Shown: positions 12,401 through 26,700 of the stretch, piece after piece | Position numbering within the stretch: position 1 is the stretch's first letter | How the letters are laid out: each line of letters begins with the position of its first letter | Position numbers and translations under genes: made by a program | Notes under the pieces: model-generated | Database searches by the model: none | Seen by the model: only the letters and a program-made list of their open reading frames with translations | Told to the model about the DNA's origin: nothing | Origin: Loripinus fragilis | Taxonomy: Eukaryota; Mollusca; Bivalvia; Lucinida; Lucinidae | DNA length: 64,000 nucleotides | Reading direction: 5' to 3' | Assembly: GCA_964019695.1 (NCBI GenBank) | Contig: OZ026517.1 | Coordinates: forward strand, 51,143,672 to 51,207,671

Positions 12401-15400
12401 GCAATACTTTTGACCTACATTAAGCAATAATCGGTCTTGAAAACTAATTTTCAGTCTTCTTTTTGAGGGGCCACTTTAGACAGGTTTTAATGTAGGTGCA
12501 AAAAGTATCATGATTGTCATGTAGTGGCCCAAATCATCTGGCACATGTTAACTCTTTGCATGCTGGGTAATTTTTCAGGCTTTTGCTAATATCATTTGCT
12601 GACTTTTTTCAAAATCAACTTTTTCAAATAATTCTTTCAGGAACAATATCAGAGTGTCAAACTATTTGTATCCAGATCAGATCCTAATCTGTGAGGGAGC
12701 GCAGTGGCTCAGTGGTAGAGTGCTTGACTTGAGACCGAGGGGCTGCTGGTTTGAGCCTCACCAGGGTCACTGTGTTGTGTCCTTGAGCAAGACACATTAA
12801 TCCTAGCTTAGTACTGGTTCAACCCAGGAAGACCTGTCCCTTTATGACTGAAAGATTGTTGATGGAACGTAAAGAATCAAATCAAACAAAGGTCCTAATC
12901 TGTGTCAAAACTGTTTGTGAATGTTATCAGCAGATGAAAGAAGTCACCGCTAGCAAGCAAAGAGTTAAGCCATCTATGACATAAATCCCATTTTGATACA
13001 AACTGGCCTAAATAATCTGCAATTTTTCAGAGACAAACACTAGAGGTTTAAAGTAATATGATTACAAAATCTGTAACTAAGGGCTTTCACTACAGAAGTA
13101 AAGCATTATGGGTACAAGGGCTACTACAGCTAACCTAGGGCCCTCTTTATGGGCCACAGACAAACAGTGCAGACCCAGATCAGATGCTGCATTATGCAGC
13201 ATCTGATCTGGGTCTTCACTGTTTGCTTACAGAATTTTCTATCAAAATTTAATTAAAAAATGAAAAAACAGCACCCAACAACCCCAAATTGGTTGTAGAC
13301 TTTTCCAACTGATAAGGATCAGGATGCAGAATCAGGGTTGTTGCTTTTTCCATTGATATACTGCAAAGACTGTTGTTTTCTTTTATAGCATTTTCTCTCT
13401 TTTGGATCTCTCAATCCATATACCACTTTCCAGCTCTATTTAGCTCATCTGCTGATCATTTTCAAAATCAGAGTTTTTATAAAATTCTTTCAAAAAACCA
13501 TCAGTGTCAAAGAGCTCGGATCCAGAATAGGCTTGATGTTGGATCTGGATCCTAACTGTTTGCAATGGCTATTAGTAGATAGCAGTAGTAGGAAGAAAAA
13601 AAAAAGTATTTGAAACAAGAATATTAGTATCAGCACAAAACATTAAACAGATAAGCACACTTAGATATTAAGATTTGTTGTATTTGCCTTGATTAATGCC
13701 GAATGTTCTTAGAAAATTAATTTTAATCAAAGTGGATCCACCTTCAAAAGTCATTCCATTACACAAAGTTGATTGTTAAGTGTTGTTTTTTATACTCTTG
13801 TCTTTTAAAACTATAAGGTTCAGGCATTTGAGTGAAGAATACAGCTTCAAGAGCCGCACTGAGGTGCTAGGAGCTGTGTGAGACCCTGCAATTTCCATTA
13901 CAGACTCATTTACATTCCCATTTTGAAAATTCTCTTCATTTCCAAAGTATGCGGGCGTGTTTTGTCTCTTTTTTTTAAATAAAAAATCATTTGGTAAAGA
14001 TTCTGTCCTCATGGCCCTTTGCTAAGCTCACTTAACCGCTTTTAATTTCAGAATGATCAAAACTCTATACATTCTGAATGCAATAAGGTCCATACAGTAT
14101 AGAAAATGTAAATTGTTACAGCAAGAGGGTCCTGGGGGCCTGGATCACTCACCTGTCATGAAGGAGATATCCTTAAGGATATTTCTATTTTTAGCTCTGG
14201 TGGCCATTTTGTTCAAGGGAGCTGAACGGTTTGTACAATTTTGGTAGAGGGCTTTATGAGGAATATTTCTGTGAACAATTTTAAATATGGACCAGTCGTT
14301 CAGGAGATGTTGTTAAAAGAATTTTCTATTTTTAGCTTTGGAGGCCATTTTGTTCAGTGGAGCGGAATCATTTGTGCAATTTGTTTAGAGGGCATTATGG
14401 GGAACATTCATGTGAAATTATTTTAAATTTGGACCAGTGTTTCAGATAATCATGTCATTTAAAGAAAAAAAGTTTACATAAGAAGACTGATCACATATAA
14501 GCAGTAATCAAGGCAAATACAGTATATATAGAATAGGAAACAGCTTGTCATATTACATTTTTGAGACTGTGCTTTTGCTTTAAGGGTATGTTTTAGTTTT
14601 TTTTTACATCTTGTACAAAATGTGGGCTGTGAGTGCTCAAAAGAACGGTTCTAACATGCACACAATACATGTATAACAGAAAATACATAACTCCTATATG
14701 TTTCAATGACAAGCCTCTTTCTATCTAGACCTATTAGCATGCATGTTAGTAAAATATGAGTATAAGGGTTCACACATAGGGGAAAGTCCTTTTATAATGC
14801 CATGTCTTTAACAGATTTGGAATGAAGACGTTTTTCTTTCCAACCACAACTAGCTCCACAAAGCAATTGCAGATTTTCTGTAATTTCTTTGTAAAAACAA
14901 CACAAACAACATCCCAGCATGCCTTAAATCTCTTGAAGAATATTGTTATTCATATGGACACTTAGCTTGGCATTATAAAGGGACTAAAATGTACTTTGGC
15001 AAGTATCATAACATAAAACTATTGGTTAACTTTAGAAATATCTTAACAGCACAATTTTTCGGACAGTTTTCACACACACTATGCAAATTGCTGAGTAGAT
15101 TAAAGCATACAGCTTAAATCCAGATGAGATCTGGAACTATACTATTTAAGCAAAATTTTCAGGGTTATCAGGTTGCAAAAGATAAAAATCTAACTCTAAT
15201 AAGCTGATTATTCTTTAAGTTTAACTGTTATATAAATCTCCCCACTTAGAGCATATGCGTATCAAAGGAGTGCTCTGGTGTATAAAATGTCTTAATTTTA
15301 AGATATTTCTAAAGTTCCAACCTTTAATCATGTTGTGACATCAAGCCAAGTATCTATTATTCGAGCAGGACAAATTAGAGAGTCACTTGATAAGGACTTT

Positions 15401-18400
15401 GAAATTAACTATATGAACCACGTCATGAGAAACCTGCTTATACCACTTGCAAACAGCAATGGCGCAGATCAGCCTGCATGTGCATGCAGGCTGATCTGAG
15501 CCATTGCTGTTTGCTGCCTATATAGTATACCATCTCATCTTGTATCATTCAAGTTTTTGAGATTTTAGATAGACTCTGCTGCTGAGCAGATTGGCTTGAG
15601 TCTATAGGTTTCCTCATGGCGAGTCTCATATCATATGTATATATGTGTGGCTTTAAACAACGAGAACACCACCCTGTTAACAAGCTGAAACAGACTTCAA
15701 ACTCAATATTAATTTATAATATACATAGGTACTGATATATGGGTAAACACACCGACCAACACCCATAGCTCAGGATAAGATAGTCATGTGACTTATTCTT
15801 AGCTTTCAAACAAAATATTTTTTGTTTGATTTGATTCTTTACGTCCCATCAACAATTTTTCAGTTAAACAGGGACGGGTCTTCCTGGGTTGAACCAGTAC
15901 TAAGCTAGGATAAATGTGTCTTGCTCAAGGACCACACCGCAGTGACGCCAGTGAGGCTCAAACCTGCGGCCCCTCGGTCTTGAGTCAAGCACTCTGCCAC
16001 TGCGCTTGCTTCAAACAAAATATATCTTGTGGGTACTCATTGGAATCATCTCATTGAGATGCTTCCAATGAGTACTACAACAATGCTTTCATGCGGAAAT
16101 AAATAAAATATGAAAGGGTTTTTTTTTTTTAAACATTGACACTTTTGAAGATTTTTCAATTTTGGCGGGAAAAAGTGCCTTATCCAAAGCTATGTAAAAT
16201 TACAACACAAATTTTAAAAGCACACTCTTCATTCACCAACATAGCTTTTAAACACAAAAATTGCACAATTTATGACATTTTCATCATTTTACAGTACTAA
16301 AAAACATCTTTTCTGCTTCAAATATCTTTTGTCTTTTTTAACACTAACTTTTTCTTGACTATGAATGTTGTGATCATTTATTCACTTTACTAACAATGTT
16401 AGTGATCTGTTAGATCTTTATTTTTTTGTATTTATAAATTATGTTCACAAATTCACTTTAATACAGTTTTTGAAACAAGAATTAAACACTAAGGAATTCT
16501 GCCGATAGATTCCATATTTAAAAGCCCATAATAGTGAAAATCTCTCCAAAAAAAGGTGTGCTCGGAGACATGACACAAAACACATTATTAGGGGATAACA
16601 GTCTTGAAAACTGTCTCTCAGGAAGGTAGTGCATTGTGAAATGGTCAGAATCTTTAGTTTACAGCAATAAATCAGCAGAGCTGTAAAATGCAATTTGTGA
16701 CAATAGAACTGCTAATTTACCTCCTCAAATGAACATTTTCAATACAGTTATCACTATTCTAATGCATTTCGCTAGCTCATTGTTTTGAAATGGTACTATT
16801 TGGCACCAATAGCTAACACCGCCAATTTAATAAAACCAGACATCAGCCAATTATATCATTATGCAATGATAGCAGGTTTCTAACAGTCCATTGCTTATCC
16901 AACACTCCCTGCACACTCAGGCCTTGTTTTTGTATTACAAGCACATTAGAATATATACATTACAGTAAATGTAAAAAATTCGATTCACACTCTTCTCTTT
17001 TATTCTCAAATAAAATGTTAGTTATCAGGGCTGGAATTCACAAATTAATTGCCAGAATAGCAAACAGGGAAGACCCTGATCAGACTGCTTCTAAAGAAGC
17101 AGTCTGATCTGGGTCTGTGCTGTTTGTCTAGGCCTTTTTGACAGGTAACTAGTGTTTAGAATCTTTTATTATTTACCGTATATCATAATATGACAAACAT
17201 TCTGTGACTGATTAGGCTGAATATATATTTTTCACACAAATCAAAACACGAAAAATACCTACCCACAACATAGACAACATAATCAAGCATCACAACAAAC
17301 AATCTCGGACAAACGATGCTTTGACCATCAAGGTCTGGACTTACGTTAGTAACTGGCTGACCAAAAAGTCTTTCTCTGTTGTTGTAAGTTGAGGACAATC
17401 CTTGAGCCTCCTTTAGCTGTTTATTTACTCGGCGGACCTCATTGGCAATTTCATGTCCCTTGCTAATGTCACTGTGGGCTGCCATTCCTGCAACTACCAT
17501 CTAGGAACAAGAACAGAAACATTGTCATTGAATATCAAGAATCAGTTAGGTGTTGAATTGAGGTTTAAGGTCCCAACCAACAATATTTCAGTCATGTTGA
17601 GACCTAAGGATCTATTTGTTTGAAATTGATAGCTCGTCATAATAGTTAATGTGACCCTATGAATTAAGTATTTAACGGAAATTAACCATTGTCTTGCAAA
17701 TTAACCATTGTCTTGTGTAAAGTATAAACATTCACTTCTTATCTAATTGCATATCATATGAGCCATTATACACAGGCCTCTGGACAAAAGTGTGTAATTA
17801 AAAAATATTTTTCTTATTTCTCACCCCAAAACAAAAGTTGTGGGTACTCAATCTACATCCACACAGTCTGATCAGACTTCGATGGGGGCTCTATGGGTAG
17901 CCAATGGTTTATTTCTTTAGGTGGAAAACTAAGACTCTAATCAGACTTTGCGGATGTGCACCGATACTGATTTTAACCTTCATTTTACACACATGCCAAC
18001 TTGAATCTTATGCTGGATACCAGTTCAAATATGGGCCTCATCTTGACAAGACCTGTCTTTGGGGTTTTTGCTAACAACAAATATGCAGACCAGCCTGCGC
18101 ATCCGCTCAGACTGATCAGCGCCTTTGTTATTCGCTTACTGGAAAGTATTATATCTAAACTTGCTTCAAATTTCAATATTCTAGCCAGTCTCTGTAGCTG
18201 AGGAGACTGGTTTGTTTCTAGCTTTGTTGGAAACCCTGAAGACAGGTTTTGTTGCGACGAGGCCCATATTACTTGAACATTTTTTTTTACCTGCAATGTG
18301 TCAAGCCTGTCATTGAAGTTGGCTTGATCAGAAGTCTGTAGTTTACGGAATCTCTCTTCATCTTCTTCCAACTGTATATATGTCTGTTCCATCTGGTGCT

Positions 18401-21400
18401 CAATCTTGTGAGGCCAACCAATGGCTGTCCATCTGAAAGTCATTTTCATGCTTTTTGTCATCTGCTGACTTTTTTCAAATTAACTTTTCCAAAAAGATTT
18501 TTTCAGGAACGGTTTGGATCCATATCTGGGTCCAAACTGTTTGCAAAGGCTATCAGCAGACAACAAAAAGTTGCTGCTAGCAAGGAAAGAGTCAATCTCA
18601 ATTGCAGCAGACGACAACTCTTGTGATATCTTTCTTAATTTTCATTGAAAATAAGGCTTGAGATTCCATGTGAAACATCTGCCAGCAGAGGATTCACATG
18701 AAATATCAAGCTTTATTTGGTTTTTCAAAGCAAGGAAAAATTTGAAAATATCATTTGGTGCAATTTTTTTGTGGTGCTTTAAGGGTTAAGGACCATAGCC
18801 TTCAAGTGGTCCTCAATGAAACACAAAAACATGTAGCTGAGTCAAGATTGTGTTGTTGTTTTTTTTGTTTTTTTAAATAATAACTTAATCTTATTAGGCA
18901 TGAAGGCATTTGTTGTTGTGCTCATAGGTAACATCTCATAGAAACATTCCTAAAGAGTTCCATAAAACATACCTTTATACAAAATAAAAGAAGACATCCA
19001 CTGCTTAGGTAAACTGTTACTGCAACACTTATCAAGTGGACTCCAAGAATATCCAACAGAATGCAGAATCTCATCAAGGTCTGTACTATTTGCAAAGATA
19101 TAAACAATCACCAGGGGCATGACTTCATTATAGGGATCAAACATGTTTTTCTATGCATTAACATCTGCTGGACCCCGAGGGTGGTGTTGAAACCTGAGCC
19201 TGAAAGGTGAAGGTTTTAACTACCCCCCCCCAATGACCCCCCAAACCGTAGTTTTTGAAATAGACTGTTTAGTAGCAAAGACTTATGTCATCCTAACGTC
19301 ACTAAATTACGTTCATTTCTATGCATGTTACTTTTGATGACGCCATTTTTTGTGACGGCCTAGATGTGTATATGTAAAGTACATAAGCCGTGCATCAACA
19401 GCATATGAGTTGCCTGATAAATACATGGGTTTTTGCCGGTTAAAACATGGCGGCTAATACCGTTCGACACGGCTTTTTATGCAATTATATAATTTCAAAC
19501 GTCCATGCTGAAAACATACATTCAATCCTTTGTATACTAATGGATTCTTCCTTTACAAACAGTGTAGACCCTGATGAAATGCAGCATTATGCTGCACTTC
19601 ATCTGGGTCTTCACTGTTTGCACAAGTACTCGTTTATGGAATTTCCCGAATACAAAGGGTTAAGGATTATGAAAACTTTATCTTAAGAATCTGGTTAGAA
19701 AAATCCTTCAGAATGAAAGGTATCATTTCCATAGCAAAGAGGATACAACTTACTTGGCATTGAAATCATCTGTAGAGAGATTATAGTAGAACTCCTCAAT
19801 GAGTTCATAGTCCTCCATAGCATGGTCAATCAGTTCCTACAATAGACAATCATGACCCTACATAAGAGTTCGCAATTTAAAATTATTTTTCTGGTTTCTC
19901 AGCCAAAACATATGTTGTGGGTACTCAAAAGAACCGTCTCATTGAGACCGTTCTTTTGAGCACCCAAAACATATGTTAAAACTGATGGGTAAGAAAATAT
20001 TCACAATTTTACGCTCAGAAATTTTGTTTATCTTGAGTTATGGACATTTACAGTAAAAAATGGCCACTCAAAAATAGACAACACAAAGATCTTAATGACA
20101 AATGGCAGCTTAATGAAGGTCGAAAGTATTGCAGAATGCTCCCCTTGGAGCATTCTGCATTACTTTTGACCTGCACTAAGTGATAATTGGTCTTGAAAAC
20201 CAATTTGTGGTCTTTTTGAGAGCGGCTGTTTTACACAGATTTTACTGTATAGCCTTTTTTTTTACATTAAACATTGTTTCAGATTATCAGCACAATTGTT
20301 TGGAATTTGCTGGAATCACTCTACTTAGGCTATGTACACTGTAGCAAGTTAGTCATTATAATTTTAAGATAGCGAAGCACAAAGGTACTTATCAGACTAC
20401 ACAGATTCACAGGCTGGTCTGGCCCTTTGTTGTTCCCAAGTTTCTCACAAACAAGGTCTATATCATAAGACATATTTGCAATGTAAAAATTTGTGGCTGG
20501 AACATGATTTACCTACATCAGTAAACGACAGAGTGATTTCACCATTATTTGGAGCTCGATACAAGAAAACCTGTCTTCGGTGTTTGCAAACAACAAAGGC
20601 GCAGACCAGCCTGCGCATCCGCGCAGTCTGATCAGCGCCTTTGTTATTCGCTTATTGGAAATTATCATATCTAAACTTGCTAGAAGCAAATTTTCTAGCT
20701 AGTCCCTGTTGCTGAGAGGACTGGTTTGAGTCTCGCTTTGTCAGAAACCCTGAAGACAGGTTTTGTTGCGACGAGGCCCAAAATTTTAAACCCTCGCAAA
20801 AATGCCTGAATTTACAGTAAGTACCTGATGTTCCTTGAGTTTTTCAGGAATACTTTTCATCCATTCTCTCATGTCTGACAACTCTTCAATACAGTTACAT
20901 TTGTCATATAATTTTCTACTGATAGCCTTGAACTCTTCACAAGCCTGAAAACAGATATCAAAGCAATTTTTCACGTAAGTAATGTCCATAGTACTGTCCC
21001 TTTATAACACACCTCGTTTTAAAAGGAATTTGGATATAACACAGTCATGTTGTGGCTCTCAAATATTTTTACCATGGAATTTTACAAAGGAATTATAGGA
21101 AAATGACCATGAAATGGTCATTTTTCTATAAATCATTTGTAAAATTGTCTCTTTTTATAACAAGATTCACTTATAACATGGTCTAATCCTATGGACCCCA
21201 ATCATAGCATTATGAAGGGACTGCATTGTAGTACACTGTTCAGCTTTCTCAAAATATAGCTAAAAAATAAATTTTCGTGGATATTTGATGACAAATCATT
21301 CAGATATGTAGATCCTATCAGATATCAATGGAGCAATATCTTCAATTAAGTAAGAAGGCAAAAATGCTTAAACCATGTGAAATGTACAAACTATGAAACA

Positions 21401-23710
21401 TGCAATTTTTCTCATCTCAAATGTTTGGCTAAAAATTCTCATGAGAATGGCTAATCATTTTCAATATTAAGAGTCTGACTGCTGGTTCAAAAGTGTAATA
21501 AAAATATTTTTCTTATTTCTCATCTAAAACATGTTGTGGGTACTCAAAAAACCATCTCAGTGAGATGGTTCTTTTGAGCACCCAGAACATATGTTTAAAC
21601 TGATGGAAAAGAAAATATTCAAAATTTTATGCTCATAATTTTTAGTCACTATCTGAACATATTCTTCTCATTTTCAACAACTCACATCATCAGCCTGTTT
21701 TCTAAGATGTCTGGCGAGGAATTCTAGGACAGCATTGCTGAGGTTCTTCCTCTTCTTGGAGAGATTCTGTCTGACTGAATCAGTGTTTATCCAGAATGGA
21801 CCAATGATAATATTGCTGGGTATAGTGGCTTCAATGAGCTCCTTTTCTTGCAAGTGCATCTCAACTTCTGCCTTCACTTCTTGTGCTGTGTGGTTCTGAC
21901 TCTCATACTCTCTGAAAATTATTGAAATCCAACCATTTTATTCAAGGATCGAACACAAGTGCTCGTGTATTATTGAATTTATTAACCCTTAAAGTCTGCT
22001 TATGTCATCTGCTGAAATGTTTTAGTAGCTTTCCGACAGAGTGGGACCTAGATCAGACTGCTCGTACAGAGCAGTCTGATCTGGGTCCCACTCTGTTTGC
22101 AACCATACTTACTAAGGTCAAAAAATGTTAGCAAAAATATGCAGCAGAAGAATTAAGCAGATGGAATTTTAAGATGAATTTTTGCAGGAACTTAAAGGGT
22201 TAAACAAGTCGAGGAAGAGATAAAATGTGAGGCTTTGTCGAAAATTTTATCACTTTTTCACTACACATTTAATAAATCCAATAATACAGGAGTCTAGATG
22301 TTATATTCTAATTATCATATGACACTAAAATTATTTTAAATCCTGTTTAAGCGTTAAAATGCAAAAATTTTGCCATATATACGGAACATTTTGTCAGGCC
22401 AGATTTGAGTCCAAACTAATTATTTTAAATCCTGTTTAAGCGTTAAAATGCAAATATTTTGCCATATATACGGAACATTTTGTCGGGCCAGATTTGAGTC
22501 CAAACTGTTTACAAAAGGTATCAGTAGACGACACTAGTAGGAAACTTACTTGACATAATTGTTGATATCCAGATTCATAATCTCCAGATGTTTCTCATAC
22601 TCTCTAGCATAAGCTTTCATGGGGATCAGAGCTTTTCTGATAGCTTTCTTGATGCTGTCTCTCAGTTCCTCAACATGGGGCTCGTGTTCACCGACAGACT
22701 CTAGCAGTGGGGTACCAGACCAGAAGATCTCCTCAAGAATGTACTGCAATAATACAGGATTATTAGTAATAATGCAGCTTATTGGTTGATTGATAAAAAG
22801 TACCAACTTAGTAATCATTTTAATCCTATTGGAAAAAATGGAACATACTAGACAATATATTTATTTACAAGAATGTTGTATCAGTCACATTTTTAAACAA
22901 AAGTACACCAGGCCTTACAGATAAGTGCATATTTGAAATTTTTTGATTGAGAATAATTATTTTTTTCAATGAGATTTTTGAGCGCCCAAAACACGTTTAA
23001 ACTAATTGGTAAGAAAATAATTATAACATTATGCTCAAAAATTTTGCTTTTATATCTGGACGTATGGAATACAAATTTATAGTTAGGACATGCAGGTCAT
23101 TGATACCATTGCATTTGTAATAAAAATAACTGTACAAGGTTTGCCACTCATAGACAAATCTAATAAAATGGTTTTAAAATTTGAGCATTTGTAAAAAATA
23201 GCAAAATTTCCCTTATTCATTAGTTATGCATGTACAGACAACTAGTGGAGAGCTCTAGAGGGTTATTTGGAAAATGAGCTTCTATCCATATTCTGGGTAT
23301 GCAAGCCGTGAATGTTCTAGCCTTTGCTACTTCCGCATGCGATAGTACCAAAAATTTAATGAGTTAGATCATACATTTAAAAAGAATTACCTTTTCTAGC
23401 TGGGGAACACTCTGTGTTGACTGAATCCCTTTGTCAAAGAGACCAACGAGCATTGACTCAAAGCTGTTCAGATTGGTATTGTAGTGGACACCCGCAGTGT
23501 CTAGCTGTAGGTCAACCAAAAATAAGGCATTTCTCTTGGGTCTGAAACAAAGATACATCCAGAAAAAATAAGTTTTATCCATGACAACTGTTGTCTGCTC
23601 ATTTTAATATCTGCTTATACACTAAGAAAGCCTATATTGCAAACATTATGAACCCTGATAAGACTGCTCCCCTTAGTAGCAGTCTGATCAGGATTCATAG
23701 TGTTAAAATA

Positions 23711-23741
<31 letters not shown>

Positions 23742-26700
23742 TCAGAGGGTAACACATTTAGCAAACAAAAAAGCTAATCTTCCATGAGGCCCTCTATAAA
23801 CTACTGCCAAAAAAGAATACAAGTATAAAGTACAAAGATGATTTACATGTATACAAAATAATACAAGCAGCATGGAGCACTTTCACACCTACATACACAC
23901 AGGCTCACTTTATATACATAAACAATTATAGATATCGCACCTCTAGATAAAAGTGCTTTAAATATTTATACCAAATTTCAAACACATGTTTTAGGTACTC
24001 AAAAGAAGCGTCTCAATGAGACAGATCTTTTAAGCACCAAACTAACTTTTAAAACTGGGGAACAAAACATATTCACAATTTTACACTCAAAATTTATGTT
24101 CATACGGACATAATGCTTCAGTTTCAAAGATTGAAAGATAGACTGGATTTCATCCATTTAATACAATGTCTATGAAAAGAATCGACAGTTTCCAAATTTT
24201 TTAAACAGTCTGGTAAGTTGTTCCAAATGACTGGACCTGAATAAATTAAGCTTTGTTTGAAAATTTCTTTTTGTGGTCTTGGAGTATAAAAATCCAATGC
24301 ACCTGTTGATCTTAGAGACTGAAGCGTTTCATTAAAAGGTCCAAAAGAGAACATTTCATTTACATATGAGGGTAGGACAGATTTAGAAACTTTAAACATA
24401 AATTTAGCCTTCCTGAGGAAAATGCGTTCATATATGTTTAAAATTTTAAGCTCATCCATACTGTTGGCAATGTTATCATATTGGTAATTTACAATGATTT
24501 TAACAGCTCTTTTTTGTAGCCTATAAATTCTGTTAAGATTATATTGAGATGTTCCACCCCATATTGTAGAACAATAGTCAATGTGGGGTTGAATATATGT
24601 TTTGTAAAATTGAACTCTGTGTTCAGTGGATAAATAGTCCTTCAATTTGGATAATAGCCATAGATTTGAAGAAATTTTCTTAGCAATAAAATTAATATGA
24701 ATAGACCAGGTAAGATTGTTATCAATGCGAACACCAAGAACTTTCTCATTTTCAACTGAGTTCAAAACATCATTGTTGTAAGTTAGATGCAAAATGTCAT
24801 TATTGAGATGAAGCCGTTTTTTGGGAGGTGGTAATTAACATTGCCTTGGTTTTATCTGTGTTTAATAGCATTCCATTGAGCTTACACCATTCAGAGAGAT
24901 TTTGTAAAGCCATCTGCAAGTTTTGTTCAATAAACTCTTGAGTTTCACCAACCATGTATAATGTGGTGTCGTCCGCATAAAGATCAGTAGCTACATTATT
25001 AGTATAAAGTGGTAGATCGTTAATAAACATTAGAAATAACAATGGACCCAAGATTGACCCTTGAGGCACACCACACAAAACATTCTCCATTCTTGATTCA
25101 ATATTATTTATGACAACTTTCTGCTTCCTGCCCAACAAATAAGAAGAAAACCAATTAATTGTTTTATCTGAAAGTTTATAGTGTCTTAGCTTTTTAAGCA
25201 AAAGTGTATGATCTACCAAATCAAAGGCTTTTCTAAAATCAACCATGACCATACCAATTATCTGACTGCTATTTATAGCTTCTAGGAATTTATTGACCAT
25301 CTGAACCAAGGCTGTCTCACAAGAATGATTGGGTCTGAAACCAGATTGTGTTGAATGAAGCAATTTCACTAGCATGCAAAGAGTCGAACTAAATGAGAAT
25401 ATAGTGCCTTGCTCTATGACACAACACTGCCTCAATGGTTGAATTTGGTTTAGACATATTTTATTAGCAAATTCATTTGACATTATCAAAAATGTGTTAA
25501 CGATATGCTAGTTACAAGGATGTGGTTGGATTTGAACTTGTGGCGAATGAATCTTGTGATTGAAAAACAGTATGGATCATGGATCTACATTCTTTTCAAA
25601 GAGGATACAGTTTAGAATTTCGAAAAAGTTATGCAGATACAGTGCACTTATTAGGTTGGATTTGGTAAGAGAAATGCATTATTGGTGCATTAAGGGTGGA
25701 GTTTACTGAAGCAATAGTCTAAATATAGAATACTAACAACGGATATACAATGGACTCCATGATGATAAAAAGACAAACAGTGGTTCAGTCACCAATCGCA
25801 TCGCACCTAAATTTTTGGGAAAAAAAATTCAATATCCTTTATGATGAATTTTGGTTGACTGAGCCTCTAATTTAAAATTGATATTCTTTATCGCTGGAAT
25901 TTATATATTACTCAAATCTTGAAAGCCCAAAGTACTGCTTGAATCACACTTTTTACCCATGTAAGCCTATTGTCCTTTTTATGGGACATAGGCAAACAGT
26001 GCAGACCCAGATCAGACGCTGCAGAAAGCGGCGTCTGATCAGGGTCACCACTGTTTGCTTACAGAATGTTCTATTAAAATTTGAATAAAAATGAAAACTA
26101 TCACCCAACAACCCTTAAAACACAAATGACTGGTCCAATTGATATGACTGGGAAATTCTATTCTGCCTGAATGGGTTAAATGTTCATGTGCAGGTGCTAG
26201 TGTAGCTACAGGTCTATTTTTTGTCAGACGTTTATTTACATGCATATTTTGTGTAAGCAAGGTGAAACTGCATATTTGCAGGCTTGCCTGCCTTTGCTGC
26301 TTGCCTATTTGAAATGTCCCAAAAATATCAAGAGCTAGCTAATATCTTTTGGATATTTTAGCCATATTATGTTACAAGTTAGGCCTACCTGTATATGCTA
26401 GTGATGAGATCTTTTCCCCAAGCAAAGTCTTCTTCTAATTTCATAGTTGAGTGGCAAGCATCTAATATCATTTGGGTGAAGGAGTTTAATGAATTCTGAA
26501 CCAAGAATCTCATAGAATCCTGAAAAAAAATGATTTATAAAAACCTACATCTGTAAGGTTAAATAAGTACAGTCGAACTTTGGTCGCTCGAACTCGCCTG
26601 TCTCGAACACCAGGAGTCACTCGAACTCGTTCGTCGGTCCCAGCAATTCGCCTATACATTTAATGTTAAAATACACCCCAGGCTCGAACAGCGATGGCTC

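Larger units (their letters stand above)
10806..17344. other. Body of the longest DNAH1 intron
   Basis: Besides the listed MITEs and SINEs (11272, 12287, 12694, 13127, 14110, 15408, 15819), there is a hairpin at 17040-17115 (CCCTGATCAGACTGCTTCTA / GAAGCAGTCTGATCTGGG). The remaining sequence is unique AT-rich DNA without coding similarity. Confidence 0.5.
23700..25370 (-). mobile_element. 5'-truncated LINE (non-LTR retrotransposon) in a DNAH1 intron
   Basis: A minus-strand reverse transcriptase remnant runs from about 25363 to a 3' end near 23732, where AATAAAGACT is followed by an (ATT)n microsatellite (about 23706-23731). Such a microsatellite tail is typical of L2/CR1-type LINEs. Homology begins in the middle of the RT domain, so the copy is 5'-truncated. 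It lies in the same orientation as DNAH1, between coding exons 11 and 12. The clade (Jockey/CR1/L2 group) is inferred from RT motifs only. Confidence 0.85.
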
